A DNA stretch of 64,000 nucleotides from UKL13-2 sp038206765 (GCA_038206765.1 JBBRAM010000004.1:124001-188000); one strand, 5' to 3'; counted from the first letter of the stretch, positions 50,901 through 60,461 are shown. Numbers and translations: made by a program. The notes: generated by a model not told the origin, from the letters alone.

Positions 50901-52193
50901 ATGATGAATCGACGTGATTTTCTAGCGGGTCTTTGCCTCTGTTGCCTCAGCGGAGCGGCAGATGCATTGCCCTTCCGCAGGGATGAAGGGGCGGGATGGA
51001 TGAATCCTTGTAAGTCGGGTTTACCTGATCAATTGCGGAAGCATCCGCTGGTTGAGGCGGCGTGGAGCGGGCTAAATCCCCGGCTGGTATGGGACGTACA
51101 CACGCATTTGCTGGGGGATGGTGCATCGGGCAGCGGCTGCTGGATAAGCCCCAAAATGCAGTCGATTTTCTACCCCCAACAGTTTCTGCAGCGCCAATTT
51201 TTTGAAAACGGTGGCTGCGTTGATGGTAATCGTGGTGATCATGGGAATCGTGGCAATCGCAGCGGGCAGGGCAACGTAGAAGGTGGACTAGACGAGGCGT
51301 ATTTAGGACGATTGGCGCATCTGATCGATGAATTTCCGATTGGGGCTGGCGCGATGCTGTTCGCGTTCGACCATACCTATACTGAGGCTGGCAGAAAAGA
51401 CTTACCACGCGCCGCCTTTCATGTGCCAAACGCTCACGCGATCAGCATCGCCAAGCGCTTCCCCGGACGTTTCCGTGCAGTGGCTTCCATCCACCCTTAC
51501 CGCCTCGACGCAGTGGCGGAATTAAAACTTGCCGCCGCCAACGGTGTCGTGGCCATTAAATGGCTGCCCTCGGCCATGGGCATCGATCCTGCCTCTCCAC
51601 GGTGCGATGCTTTTTACGAGGCTTTGGCCGCACTAAAAATCCCCCTGATTTCCCACGCTGGGCAAGAGCGCGCCGTGAAGGGGGCGCATCAGCAGCATTT
51701 TGGCAATCCGCTTAAGCTGCGTCGTGCGCTTGATCACGGCGTACGGGTGGTCGTTGCACATTGTGCCAGCATGGGTGAGGATCGTGATTTAGATCGCGGC
51801 AGAAATGGCAAATACGTCGAAAGCTTTGAGTTGTTTGCGCGATTGATGGCCGATTCACGTTACGAAAAAAACCTGAATGCTGATATTTCCGCGATGCCGC
51901 AAATGAATCGTGCACGTTATCTGGTGAAAATTATTGAGCGCCCTGAGTGGCATGGCAGACTGCTGAACGGATCGGATTATCCGCTGCCGGGTGTTATTCC
52001 GTTATTCTCAGTCGACCTCTTTGTGGAAAAGGGTTGGCTCGCCAAAGGTGATGCCACGGTACTGAAACAAATTCGAGAATACAATCCTTTGTTGTTTGAT
52101 TTCGTCTTGAAGCGCAGCGTTCGCGTCGGCGGCAAAAAATTAAGTGACCGTATATTTGAAACCGCAGAGTTTTTTAAACCTATTGAAGTTTGA
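50901..52193 (+). CDS. Amidohydrolase-2 family protein with Tat-like signal
   Basis: 430 residues of the metal-dependent TIM-barrel hydrolase type. The N-terminus MNRRDFLAGLCLCCLSG resembles a Tat signal, with cysteines that could also serve as a lipobox. Metal/active-site candidates: HTH in VWDVHTHLLG, VAIKWLPSAMG, LISHAGQE, VVVAHCAS and GSDYPLPG. Between the first two blocks lies a low-complexity stretch (DGNRGDHGNRGNRSGQGN) encoded by imperfect 9-12 base repeats. The substrate is unknown. The second ATG (50904) is equally possible. The next gene starts within a few bases of its stop. Confidence 0.78.
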   Translation: MMNRRDFLAGLCLCCLSGAADALPFRRDEGAGWMNPCKSGLPDQLRKHPLVEAAWSGLNPRLVWDVHTHLLGDGASGSGCWISPKMQSIFYPQQFLQRQFFENGGCVDGNRGDHGNRGNRSGQGNVEGGLDEAYLGRLAHLIDEFPIGAGAMLFAFDHTYTEAGRKDLPRAAFHVPNAHAISIAKRFPGRFRAVASIHPYRLDAVAELKLAAANGVVAIKWLPSAMGIDPASPRCDAFYEALAALKIPLISHAGQERAVKGAHQQHFGNPLKLRRALDHGVRVVVAHCASMGEDRDLDRGRNGKYVESFELFARLMADSRYEKNLNADISAMPQMNRARYLVKIIERPEWHGRLLNGSDYPLPGVIPLFSVDLFVEKGWLAKGDATVLKQIREYNPLLFDFVLKRSVRVGGKKLSDRIFETAEFFKPIEV

Positions 52194-52207
52194 TCATCGG
52201 GGAACAC

Positions 52208-54109
52208 ATGATGTCGGAAACCAGCAAAGCCGCACCGCAAAGCCAGTTTGCGCTCCTTACGCAGCGGCGTTTTGCCCCGTTTTTTTGGACGCAGTTTTTG
52301 GGGGCGGGTAACGACAATATTTTTAAGTTCGCGTTTACCGTATTGGCGACCTATCACGCCGCTGAGTGGGGTGGAATGGATGGCAAATTGGCGGGCCCGA
52401 TTATTGGGGGGTTATTTATTTTGCCGTTTATGCTGTTCTCAGCAACCGCTGGTCAACTCGCTGATAAATACGACAAGGCCATGCTGGCAAGAATCGTTAA
52501 AAATCTCGAAATTATTTTCATGTTGGTGATTGCAGGCGGCTTCATTTGGCATTCAGCTATGTTGCTATTTGTCGGCGTTTTTCTGATGGGCTGCCACTCA
52601 ACATTGTTCGGCCCTGTTAAGTTTTCCTACCTGCCGCAGCATTTGAACGATAACGAGCTCACCGGCGGTAACGGGATGGTCGAAATGGGGACATTCGTAT
52701 CAATTTTGCTCGGCACGATGCTGGGTGGTGCGCTGGTCGCTATCCCCGGTATGGGGCCAACTTATGTGGGCGTTGCATCGTTGGTATTTGCTTTGATGGG
52801 GCGGGTAGCCGCGCAATTTATTCCGGTCTCTCCTGCGCCAGCGCCTGATTTAAAAGTGAACTGGAATCCGTTCACTGAAACCATGGCAAACCTAAAAATT
52901 GCTGGGCAAAACCGCACCGTATTTTTATCGCTAATTGGCATTTCATGGCTGTGGTTTTTCGGCTCAATTTTCCTTACTTCATTCACTGGTTTTTCAAAAG
53001 ATGTGTTGAGTGGTAATGAGCAAGTCGTCACGTTATTACTGGCATTGTTTTCGATCGGCATTGGCCTAGGTTGTGTGCTTTGCGAAAAAATGTCCGGCCA
53101 CAAAGTCGAGATCGGGTTGGTGCCTTTCGGCTCGATTGGCATGACTATTTTCGCCGTTGATCTTTACTTCGCATCGCGTGGGCTGCAGCCGCACGCGCTT
53201 ACCGGGGCCGGTGAATTTATAAAACACCGCGAGAATTGGCGAGTAATGGCCGATTTATTTTTACTCGCAATGTTCTCCGGCTTTTACAGTGTGCCGCTTT
53301 ATGCGCTGATGCAATCGCGCTCCGAACAGGCGTTTCGTGCGCGTATCGTTGCGGCCAACAATATTCTGAACGCGATCTTTATGGTTGTTGCGTCTGGAAT
53401 GGCAGCAGCAATACTGCATGGCGGATTGTCGTTGCCCGAACTGTTTTTGGTTGTCGGCATTATGAACGCTGCGGTCGCACTCTTCATTTACAAAATGGTG
53501 CCTGAATTCCTGATGCGCTTCCTGATCTGGATGCTGATTCACACCTTTTACCGCGTCAATAAAAAGGGACTGGAAAACATTCCCGACGAGGGCGCATGCG
53601 TGCTGGTTTGTAACCATGTGAGCTTTGTCGATGCGCTGGTGGTGGGCGGCTGCATTCAGCGACCAGTCAGGTTCGTGATGGACTATCGGATTTTTAAAAT
53701 TCCGGTTCTAAATTTCGTGTTCCGTACCGCGGGCACCATCCCGATTGCCTCGGCCAAAGAGGACCCCGCGATGCTGGAGAAAGCGTATGAGCGGATTGAT
53801 GCGTATCTAAAAGCGGGCGAAGTGGTTTGCATTTTCCCCGAAGGGCGCATTACTGATAATGGCGATTTGTATCCTTTCAAAAAAGGCATTACCCGCATCA
53901 TTGAGCGAACACCTGTGCCCGTGATTCCGATGGCGCTGCGCGGCCTGTGGGGTAGTTTTTTTTCGCGATGGGGTGGGACGGCGATGCGCTATCCGCGCGG
54001 CGTATTTTCCAATATTGCGTTGGTGATTGATAAGGCGTGGCCGCCAGCCCAAGTCACCCCGGAGGCGCTGCAAGTCCGTGTTGGTGAATTGCGTGGGGAG
54101 ATGAAGTAG
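52208..54109 (+). CDS. MFS transporter / acylglycerophosphate acyltransferase fusion
   Basis: About 633 residues from ATG 52208; GGGGAA lies upstream. Residues 1-420 form an MFS transporter of the LplT type (FFWTQFLGAGNDNIFKFAFTVLATYH at the start; about 12 segments). Residues 440-633 are a PlsC-like acyltransferase with CNHVSFVDALV (NH-x4-D, near residue 470), FPEGRITDNGDLYPFKKG and VPVIPMALRG. The known LplT-Aas system flips and re-acylates lysophospholipids; this fusion probably does the same in one chain but lacks the Aas acyl-ACP synthetase part. Confidence 0.88.
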   Translation: MMSETSKAAPQSQFALLTQRRFAPFFWTQFLGAGNDNIFKFAFTVLATYHAAEWGGMDGKLAGPIIGGLFILPFMLFSATAGQLADKYDKAMLARIVKNLEIIFMLVIAGGFIWHSAMLLFVGVFLMGCHSTLFGPVKFSYLPQHLNDNELTGGNGMVEMGTFVSILLGTMLGGALVAIPGMGPTYVGVASLVFALMGRVAAQFIPVSPAPAPDLKVNWNPFTETMANLKIAGQNRTVFLSLIGISWLWFFGSIFLTSFTGFSKDVLSGNEQVVTLLLALFSIGIGLGCVLCEKMSGHKVEIGLVPFGSIGMTIFAVDLYFASRGLQPHALTGAGEFIKHRENWRVMADLFLLAMFSGFYSVPLYALMQSRSEQAFRARIVAANNILNAIFMVVASGMAAAILHGGLSLPELFLVVGIMNAAVALFIYKMVPEFLMRFLIWMLIHTFYRVNKKGLENIPDEGACVLVCNHVSFVDALVVGGCIQRPVRFVMDYRIFKIPVLNFVFRTAGTIPIASAKEDPAMLEKAYERIDAYLKAGEVVCIFPEGRITDNGDLYPFKKGITRIIERTPVPVIPMALRGLWGSFFSRWGGTAMRYPRGVFSNIALVIDKAWPPAQVTPEALQVRVGELRGEMK

Positions 54110-54258
54110 TTTTTGAAGTCGATTTTTGGCGACGATTGGCGCAGAGGGTGGTAAAACAAGGCTGACTAGATAGGCTTGCGTGCTACACTTTCGGCTTATT
54201 TTTCGCATCAATTTCGATCCGCTTTTAATTGATTCCCAACCGTAAAGAACCTAACGCT

Positions 54259-55422
54259 ATGCCCGGCAGCTCAATCGGAAATTTATTTAAAGTCAGCAAT
54301 TTTGGTGAATCCCATGGCCCCGCAATTGGCTGTGTGATTGACGGCTGTCCACCCGGTTTGGCGCTGACGGAGGCTGATATTCAAATTGATCTGGATCGAC
54401 GCAAGCCGGGCACTTCGCGACATGTCACGCAGCGGCGCGAAGGTGATGTGGTGGAAATTCTTTCCGGTGTGTTTGAAGGCAAAACCACCGGCACGCCGAT
54501 TGCATTATTAATTCGTAACGAAGATCAGCGCAGCAAAGATTATTCCAACATCGCAGCGAGTTTTCGCCCAGGTCATGCCGATTACACGTATTTGCAGAAA
54601 TACGGGGTACGCGACTATCGCGGTGGCGGGCGTTCATCGGCGCGATTGACGGCGCCTACCGTGGCGGCTGGTGCGGTTGCCAAAAAATGGCTGGCCGAGC
54701 GTTATGGCGTGTTGGTACGCGGCTACCTGGCGCAGTTAGGGTCAGAAAAGGTGACTTTCCAATCTTGGGATCATGTCAGTGACAACCCATTTTTTGTTGC
54801 GAATTCGGATGCGGTTCCCGCACTTGAAACCTACATGGACAAGCTCCGTAAATCGGGCGAGAGCTGTGGTGCACGGATCAACGTGGCTGCGAGCGGTGTG
54901 CCGGTAGGCTGGGGCGATCCGGTTTATGATCGGTTAGATGCGGTGATTGCCCACGCGATGATGGGCATCAACGCAGTTAAGGGTGTCGAAATTGGTGCTG
55001 GCTTTGCGAGTATCGAGCAACTCGGCACCGAGCATTCCGATGAAATGTCGCCGGACGGTTTTTTGTCGAATAATGCAGGCGGCGTTCTCGGTGGTATTTC
55101 AACCGGGCAAGATATTTTGGTCTCGATAGCAATCAAACCGACGTCCTCGGTGCGTTTGGATCGCCACACTATTGATACGGCGGGTAATCCGGTGGTGATT
55201 AACACCCACGGCCGTCATGACCCGTGTGTGGGCATCCGTGCCACACCGATCGCGGAAGCATTGCTGGCGCTAGTGTTGATGGACCGTGCGTTGATTCATC
55301 GCGGGCAAAATGCGGACGTGGCGACAACCACGCCGAGGGTCGCAGGGCAGGCAAAGCCAGTTAAACAATCGACAAATGCAGAAGTAAAAGCGCAAAACAA
55401 CCCCGATCCGCATGAAGCCTGA
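54259..55422 (+). CDS. aroC: Chorismate synthase
   Basis: Last shikimate-pathway step, EPSP to chorismate, needing reduced FMN. The ATG at 54259 gives the standard start MPGSSIGNLFKVSNFGESHG. Other signatures: RRKPGTSRHVTQRREGD, RPGHADYTYLQKYGVRDYRGGGRSSAR and GGVLGGISTGQDI. At 387 residues it is about 25 longer than usual because of a Lys/Thr/Ala-rich tail after ALIHRGQN. That tail reaches 11 bases into the guaD start, an unusual neighbour. Confidence 0.95.
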   Translation: MPGSSIGNLFKVSNFGESHGPAIGCVIDGCPPGLALTEADIQIDLDRRKPGTSRHVTQRREGDVVEILSGVFEGKTTGTPIALLIRNEDQRSKDYSNIAASFRPGHADYTYLQKYGVRDYRGGGRSSARLTAPTVAAGAVAKKWLAERYGVLVRGYLAQLGSEKVTFQSWDHVSDNPFFVANSDAVPALETYMDKLRKSGESCGARINVAASGVPVGWGDPVYDRLDAVIAHAMMGINAVKGVEIGAGFASIEQLGTEHSDEMSPDGFLSNNAGGVLGGISTGQDILVSIAIKPTSSVRLDRHTIDTAGNPVVINTHGRHDPCVGIRATPIAEALLALVLMDRALIHRGQNADVATTTPRVAGQAKPVKQSTNAEVKAQNNPDPHEA

Positions 55423-56758
55423 GCACGGTTTTAGCGCGGGAATGTCCTCAAGCTCGGCTCTGGTAGCCATTCGCGGGGCGGCACTCACATTTTGTGGCGA
55501 TCCGTTTTTAATCGGTGCCGCCGCTGCGATGTGCTACGAATCCGATGCCTTGATTGTGATGGAAGCCGGCAAGATCAAAGCATTTGGTGCGTATGCCGAC
55601 ATCAAAGACACGCTCCCTGCCGTTACAAAAATCACCACCTACGCCGATGCGCTGATTCTGCCCGGCTTTATTGATCTACACGTCCACTACCCGCAAACAC
55701 AGATCATCGGCGCGTATGGCAAGCAACTTATCGATTGGCTGAATCGATACACCTTTGTCGCCGAGCAGCAGTTTGCCGATATCGATCATGCGCGAGAGGT
55801 TTCGCAATTTTTTCTCGATGAATGTCTGCGGGTTGGCACTACCACCGCGATGGTCTACGGCACCGTTCACGCCCACGCGACTGACGTATTTTTTGAAGCT
55901 GCCGCTGAGCGAAATATGCGCATGATCGCGGGCAAAGTAATGATGGATCGAAATGCGCCGGCGGCACTTTGCGATACTGCGCAGTCGAGCTACGACGATT
56001 CAAAAGCGCTGATTGAAAAATGGCATGGACAAGGGCGATTAGGTTATGCCATCACCCCGCGATTCGCACCAACCTCAAGCCCTGCACAGCTCGAAGCCGC
56101 CGGTGCATTGTGGCGTGAATTTCCGGATGTTCATATGCAAACCCACATCTCCGAAAACACGGACGAGGTCGCATGGGTTAGCCAGTTGTTCCCGAATCAT
56201 CGAGGCTATTTGGATGTGTACGATCAATATGGGTTGGTCAACAAACGCGCGGTGTTTGGGCATGGGATTCATCTAACCGATGCAGAGTGGCAATGTTTGC
56301 ATGAGGCAGGCGCTGGCGTGGCGCATTGTCCCACCTCGAATGAATTTTTGGGCAGCGGCTTGTTTCGCTTCGATAACGCCAAGAATAGAAGCCGCCCTGT
56401 ACGCGTGGGCTTAGGCACCGACATCGGTGCTGGGACGTGCCTGTCACCACTTCGCACCATGGGCGAAGCCTATAAAATCGGGGAGCTTTGCGGAAACTCG
56501 TTGTGCGCAGCTGACGCTTATTTTCTCGCAACACGTGGTGCCGCCGAGGCGTTGCATTTGGAAGATAAGATCGGCTCCATTGGGGTTGGGATGGAAGCTG
56601 ATTTGGTGGTGCTCAACTTGAAATCGACGCCCCTCGTTGAATTCAGAATGAAGTTTTGTAATTCGATTGAAGAAGTGTTGGCGGTGCAAATGACGATGGC
56701 AGATGATCGAGCCACTCGGGCGGTGTATGTGGCGGGGGTGTTGGCCTACGAGCACTAA
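55412..56758 (+). CDS. guaD: Guanine deaminase
   Basis: Zinc amidohydrolase converting guanine to xanthine and ammonia. 448 residues with the metal-site motifs PGFIDLHVHYPQTQ (His90, His92), QTHISENTDE, FGHGIHLTDAEW and GLGTDIGAGT; the region GRLGYAITPRFAPTSS is typical of GuaD. The start at 55412 overlaps aroC by 11 bases; ATG 55442 would avoid this. Translational coupling to aroC is possible. No other purine gene is adjacent. Confidence 0.93.
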   Translation: MKPEHGFSAGMSSSSALVAIRGAALTFCGDPFLIGAAAAMCYESDALIVMEAGKIKAFGAYADIKDTLPAVTKITTYADALILPGFIDLHVHYPQTQIIGAYGKQLIDWLNRYTFVAEQQFADIDHAREVSQFFLDECLRVGTTTAMVYGTVHAHATDVFFEAAAERNMRMIAGKVMMDRNAPAALCDTAQSSYDDSKALIEKWHGQGRLGYAITPRFAPTSSPAQLEAAGALWREFPDVHMQTHISENTDEVAWVSQLFPNHRGYLDVYDQYGLVNKRAVFGHGIHLTDAEWQCLHEAGAGVAHCPTSNEFLGSGLFRFDNAKNRSRPVRVGLGTDIGAGTCLSPLRTMGEAYKIGELCGNSLCAADAYFLATRGAAEALHLEDKIGSIGVGMEADLVVLNLKSTPLVEFRMKFCNSIEEVLAVQMTMADDRATRAVYVAGVLAYEH

Positions 56759-56803
56759 CCGCTCGTAAATTGGGCTTCCGTAATTCGGTTAATTTAGAAA
56801 TAC

Positions 56804-57667
56804 AAACCCTAGTATTGGCGGGCGTTTTCGAGCATTACTGCTTCAAAATAGGCGCCGATTGAAGAGTTCATGCTGTTGTCTTGTGATGAGGTTCGATATT
56901 TTTGGTCTGGGCTGTTGGATGTTGGCAATTGGCTTGAAGTCATAGTTTTGTGCAGGCCAATTACGTGGCGCGTTGGTCGGCCGGGCTACCCGCGCTTTTG
57001 TAACTCGAGCCGGGAATTTTTAGAGGACGCAACTTTCTTGATAGAGAACAATATCTTCGAAAAGCTATTGGCTGAACTGCGGCGAAGCGAAAACGACCGC
57101 ATCCAGAATGCTATTGTTGACATGGCCTTATTGCTTGAAGGCAAGAGGGCGCTGACGTTGACTCAGCAAAATAAGGCCTTGGATACTCTAGTTTCGACTT
57201 TTGAAAATACTAGTATTGACAATCAATCAAGCATCATCTGGGCGATTGGGAAGTCGGAAGGTGGGCATGGTGCGTTAGCACTAAGGCGACTCTTTCCGTT
57301 GCTCATTCAGATCAATAGCACTGAATTGTTTTGGCAGGCTTTGGTCAGCTATGAAAATCTTGTTGGCCACCGAGCGAATGGCGGAGATCGAGTGTTTTTC
57401 GAAATTGTTCGCGACGCGGGGTGCAACGATGGGCGCATATCCGAAGCAATTGGACGCGTGATAGGGAAAGCTTAGCAATCAGTCATGATAAGCACAGCTG
57501 CTCCGGGGTGATTGTCGCGAAATATCACCACCACATCTATCGCAGCCTCAATCAAAAACGCCATCAAAAGTCGTTCTAAAGTTGATTCTACAAAAAAGTA
57601 TAAACCCAAGGTCTATGACTCTGCAAAAGCCGATTGTGCTTCGAAACGCCCGCCAGTACTAGAGTTT
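56804..57667. mobile_element. Segment bounded by inverted repeats of the palindromic family (possible mobile element)
   Basis: The left end AAACCCTAGTATTGGCGGGC (56804 onward) is repeated inverted at the right end (57644-57667): 22 of 24 bases match, and weaker identity continues inward for about 10 bases (CGTTTTCGAGCA versus CGTTTCGAAGCA). The 864-base interior holds one unrecognised gene and no transposase. I see no target-site duplication. It may be a non-autonomous element, or two independent half copies of the repeat. Confidence 0.45.
56870..57475 (+). CDS. Hypothetical protein inside the inverted-repeat segment
   Basis: 201 residues, not recognised. The first 45 residues are rich in Trp/Cys/Arg and may be out of the true frame; a more regular helical part begins at REFLEDATFLIENNIFEKLLAELRRSENDRIQNAIVDMALLLEGKRALT. 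The pattern of short helices (TLVSTFENTSIDNQSSIIWAIGKSEGGHGALALRRLFPLL) is HEAT-like. No signal or membrane segment. It has no clear ribosome site and is isolated between guaD and leuC, within the inverted repeats. Could be a cargo gene or a decayed one. Confidence 0.45.
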   Translation: MLLSCDEVRYFWSGLLDVGNWLEVIVLCRPITWRVGRPGYPRFCNSSREFLEDATFLIENNIFEKLLAELRRSENDRIQNAIVDMALLLEGKRALTLTQQNKALDTLVSTFENTSIDNQSSIIWAIGKSEGGHGALALRRLFPLLIQINSTELFWQALVSYENLVGHRANGGDRVFFEIVRDAGCNDGRISEAIGRVIGKA

Positions 57668-57929
57668 CATATTCTGTGTGGCCACAACGATTGAGGCGAA
57701 AAGCCGCCCAATTGGTAGAACTGCGTCGCGAACCAACTCACCACAATCTGAACTGCGAAACCAACAGTCGCATGGCAATGTTGCCAAATGTGCCATGGTG
57801 TTCATCACCGCAATTGCTGGGCTTTTCGGAGATGGACATCCGTTTTGCAATCCGCTTCGGATCGAAATTTTTCAAACAAGCCTTCGGTAGCCCAATATTG
57901 CGGTGCAGCAAGACTAGCCTCGCAGCAGG

Positions 57930-57935
57930 TATAAT
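57930..57935 (+). promoter_or_regulatory. Possible -10 element upstream of leuC
   Basis: A perfect TATAAT stands 58 bases before the leuC ATG; no good -35 hexamer is seen at the right distance. The 518-base region 57476-57993 otherwise shows the right inverted repeat at 57644 and nothing recognised; short open frames in it look random. Confidence 0.35.
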
Positions 57936-57993
57936 ATAGGTCGGATTTCACTTCCGTTTTTTTATTTTGCAACTTCGGGCAAAAGCGATTTAC

Positions 57994-59424
57994 ATGACCC
58001 AGATTTCGGCATCAGCGCCTTCGTGCACGCTTTACGACAAGCTCTGGAACGCCCACCGCGTCCACGACGAGCCCGATGGTACGGCGTTGATTTATATCGA
58101 CCGTCATTTGGTGCATGAAGTTACGAGCCCGCAGGCATTTGAGGGCTTGGAGATTGCCGGTCGCAAGCCGTGGCGCATCAAATCGATTGTGGCCACTGCC
58201 GACCATAATGTGCCAACCACGGGGCGCCGTGAAGGAATTGCCGACCCGATTTCGCGGCTGCAGGTAGAAACCTTGGACGCAAATATTGAGAAATTTGGTG
58301 TGCCTGTTTATTTCGGCATGAACGATGCGCGGCAGGGCATTGTGCATGTGATCGGCCCCGAGCAGGGCGCGACTTTGCCTGGCATGACGGTGGTGTGCGG
58401 GGACTCTCATACGTCCACTCACGGCGCGTTTGCGGCGTTGGCGTTCGGCATCGGTACGTCCGAAGTCGAGCATGTGATGGCGACGCAATGTTTGGTAACA
58501 AAAAAATCGAAATCATTGTTAATACGTGTGGAAGGGAAGGCTGGGCGCGGCGTTACCGCTAAGGACATTGTGCTCGCCATCATCGGCAAAATCGGCACCG
58601 CGGGTGGAACCGGCTATGCGATAGAGTTCGCGGGCGCGGCGATTCGCGCGCTGTCGATGGAAGGTCGCATGACCGTTTGCAATATGGCGATTGAGGCCGG
58701 TGCGCGTGCGGGCATGATCGGCGTGGACGAGAAGACGATCGCGTATCTGCGGGGCCGCCCTCATGCGCCGCGTGAGAATGAATTTGAGCAAGCGGCGCAA
58801 TACTGGCGCACCTTGGTGAGCGATGACGGTGCCGTGTTTGATCGTGTGGTGGAACTCGATGCCAGCACCATCAAGCCGCAAGTGACTTGGGGAACCTCAC
58901 CCGAAATGGTGGTTGCCATTGATGGCACGGTGCCTGAGCCAGCTAAGGAATCTGACCCCGTCAAGCGCGATGCGATGGAGCGGGCGTTGCAGTACATGGG
59001 CTTGAACCCAGGGACGCCGATGGAACAAATCAAAATTGATAAAGTCTTTATCGGGAGCTGCACCAACTCGCGGATTGAGGATTTGCGGGCAGCAGCGGGT
59101 GTTGTGAAAGGGCGGCATATCGCGGCGAATGTAAAACTGGCGATGGTGGTGCCGGGTTCTGGCTTGGTGAAGCGCCAAGCAGAATCAGAAGGTTTGGATA
59201 AAATTTTTGTAGCGGCGGGTTTTGAATGGCGTGAACCGGGTTGTTCGATGTGTTTGGGCATGAACGATGATAAGTTGTCACCGGGCGAGCGTTGTGCATC
59301 GACGTCGAACCGTAATTTTGAAGGTCGCCAAGGCGCAGGAGGTCGTACGCATCTGGTTAGCCCCGAGATGGCCGCAGCGGCAGCGATTGCCGGGCGGTTT
59401 GCAGACGTACGGCAGGTTTTGTAG
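57994..59424 (+). CDS. leuC: 3-isopropylmalate dehydratase, large subunit
   Basis: Leucine pathway aconitase-family enzyme with LeuD, isomerising 2- to 3-isopropylmalate. ATG 57994 gives 476 residues; nine upstream codons in frame lack support. The [4Fe-4S] ligands are Cys356 in FIGSCTNSR, and Cys417 and Cys420 in PGCSMCLGMN. Also seen: VVCGDSHTSTHGAFAALAFGIGTSEVEHV. It starts the leuC-lipoprotein-leuD-leuB-asd-fimV run. Confidence 0.95.
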   Translation: MTQISASAPSCTLYDKLWNAHRVHDEPDGTALIYIDRHLVHEVTSPQAFEGLEIAGRKPWRIKSIVATADHNVPTTGRREGIADPISRLQVETLDANIEKFGVPVYFGMNDARQGIVHVIGPEQGATLPGMTVVCGDSHTSTHGAFAALAFGIGTSEVEHVMATQCLVTKKSKSLLIRVEGKAGRGVTAKDIVLAIIGKIGTAGGTGYAIEFAGAAIRALSMEGRMTVCNMAIEAGARAGMIGVDEKTIAYLRGRPHAPRENEFEQAAQYWRTLVSDDGAVFDRVVELDASTIKPQVTWGTSPEMVVAIDGTVPEPAKESDPVKRDAMERALQYMGLNPGTPMEQIKIDKVFIGSCTNSRIEDLRAAAGVVKGRHIAANVKLAMVVPGSGLVKRQAESEGLDKIFVAAGFEWREPGCSMCLGMNDDKLSPGERCASTSNRNFEGRQGAGGRTHLVSPEMAAAAAIAGRFADVRQVL

Positions 59425-59511
59425 TTTTTTATGTTGTTCTGTTGTGTTTTATAGTGGTTGGTTTAGTGTTGTACAGGTGGTAATTAATTTTTAATACTTT
59501 TGGAGAAAATC

Positions 59512-59640
59512 ATGCGCAAATTATTATCGGTATTGATGGGCTTGGCTTTTGTGGTTGCAGTCGCTGGCTGCAACACGGTTGAAGGCGTCGGCAAAGATGT
59601 AAAAAAGGGCGGGGATGTGATTGAAAAGGCTGCCAAGTAA
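59512..59640 (+). CDS. ecnB: Entericidin-type small lipoprotein
   Basis: A 42-residue lipoprotein precursor: MRKLLSVLMGLAFVVAVAGC signal with lipobox VAGC (Cys20), then a short Lys/Gly-rich mature part with VEGVGKDVKKGGD typical of entericidin A/B. GGAG is six bases before the ATG. Its place between leuC and leuD is a common betaproteobacterial arrangement. The membrane-anchored mature peptide is 23 residues; the role is unknown beyond the toxin-antidote model of E. coli. Confidence 0.87.
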   Translation: MRKLLSVLMGLAFVVAVAGCNTVEGVGKDVKKGGDVIEKAAK

Positions 59641-59723
59641 TTTGCTAAATCAAGCTGCAAAGTAAGCAGTGGAGCAAGCAGCTGATTAAGCAGCGAATTA
59701 AGTAGTGAATTAAGTAGTGAAAT

Positions 59724-59767
59724 AACTCGCTAGTAGAGCGGCTAAGCAGCCGTCTCTACTAGCGTTT
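59724..59767. repeat. Hairpin after the entericidin gene, probable repeat-family copy and terminator
   Basis: CGCTAGTAGAG-CGGCT and AGCCG-T-CTCTACTAGCG pair almost perfectly around AAGC, followed by TTT. The outer end (AAACGCTAGTA on the minus strand) resembles the ends of the copies at 56804 and 61534. Just before it, GAATTAAGTAGT is repeated twice in tandem (59695-59718). Confidence 0.6.
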
Positions 59768-59793
59768 CCTATTTGCAAAAAAGTTAGGCCTCA

Positions 59794-60432
59794 ATGGAAG
59801 CTTTTCGTCAGCACACGGGCTTGGTCGCGCCGCTAGATCGCGCGAATGTCGATACCGACGCAATCATCCCCAAACAATTTTTAAAGTCGATCAAGCGTTC
59901 CGGCTTCGGGCCGAATTTGTTTGACGAATGGCGCTATATGGATCACGGCGAGCCGGGTGTGGACAATTCGCGTCGCGCATTGAATCCCAATTTTGTACTA
60001 AATCAAGAGCGCTATCGTGGCGCAACCGTGTTGTTGGCGCGTAAAAACTTTGGCTGTGGGTCATCGCGTGAACATGCCCCATGGGCATTGCAGCAGTTTG
60101 GGTTTAAAGCGATTGTCGCACCGTCATTTGCCGACATTTTTTTCAATAATTGCTTTAAAAATGGTTTGTTGCCGATTATTTTGTCGGAAGCAGAAGTTGA
60201 CCATCTTTTTAACGCTACCCTCGCCACGCCGGGCTTGAAACTCAATATTGATTTAGCGCGGCAAGTGGTTGAAATCCCAGGCGCGGAAGCTTACTCTTTC
60301 GAGGTTGAAGATCACCGAAAACAAAGCTTGCTGAACGGCTGGGATGAGATAAGTTTGTCGCTATTGCAGGCCGATAAAATTCGCGCCTACGAAGCCGCGC
60401 GGCAAACCCGCGAGCCGTGGATTTTTTCGTAG
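59794..60432 (+). CDS. leuD: 3-isopropylmalate dehydratase, small subunit
   Basis: Swivelling-domain partner of LeuC, 212 residues. Hallmarks: LDRANVDTDAIIPKQFLKSIKRSGFG at the start and ARKNFGCGSSREHAPWAL around residues 77-94. It lies after the entericidin gene and a hairpin, with 29 bases to leuB. The ATG has only a weak ribosome site. Confidence 0.95.
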   Translation: MEAFRQHTGLVAPLDRANVDTDAIIPKQFLKSIKRSGFGPNLFDEWRYMDHGEPGVDNSRRALNPNFVLNQERYRGATVLLARKNFGCGSSREHAPWALQQFGFKAIVAPSFADIFFNNCFKNGLLPIILSEAEVDHLFNATLATPGLKLNIDLARQVVEIPGAEAYSFEVEDHRKQSLLNGWDEISLSLLQADKIRAYEAARQTREPWIFS

Positions 60433-60461
60433 CGCTTGAAGAAACAAAAAAGAAGTCAAAA

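Noticed and set aside
57512..57694. A 60-codon frame before leuC
   Set aside because: Starts with TTG, no ribosome site, crosses the right inverted repeat, random composition.
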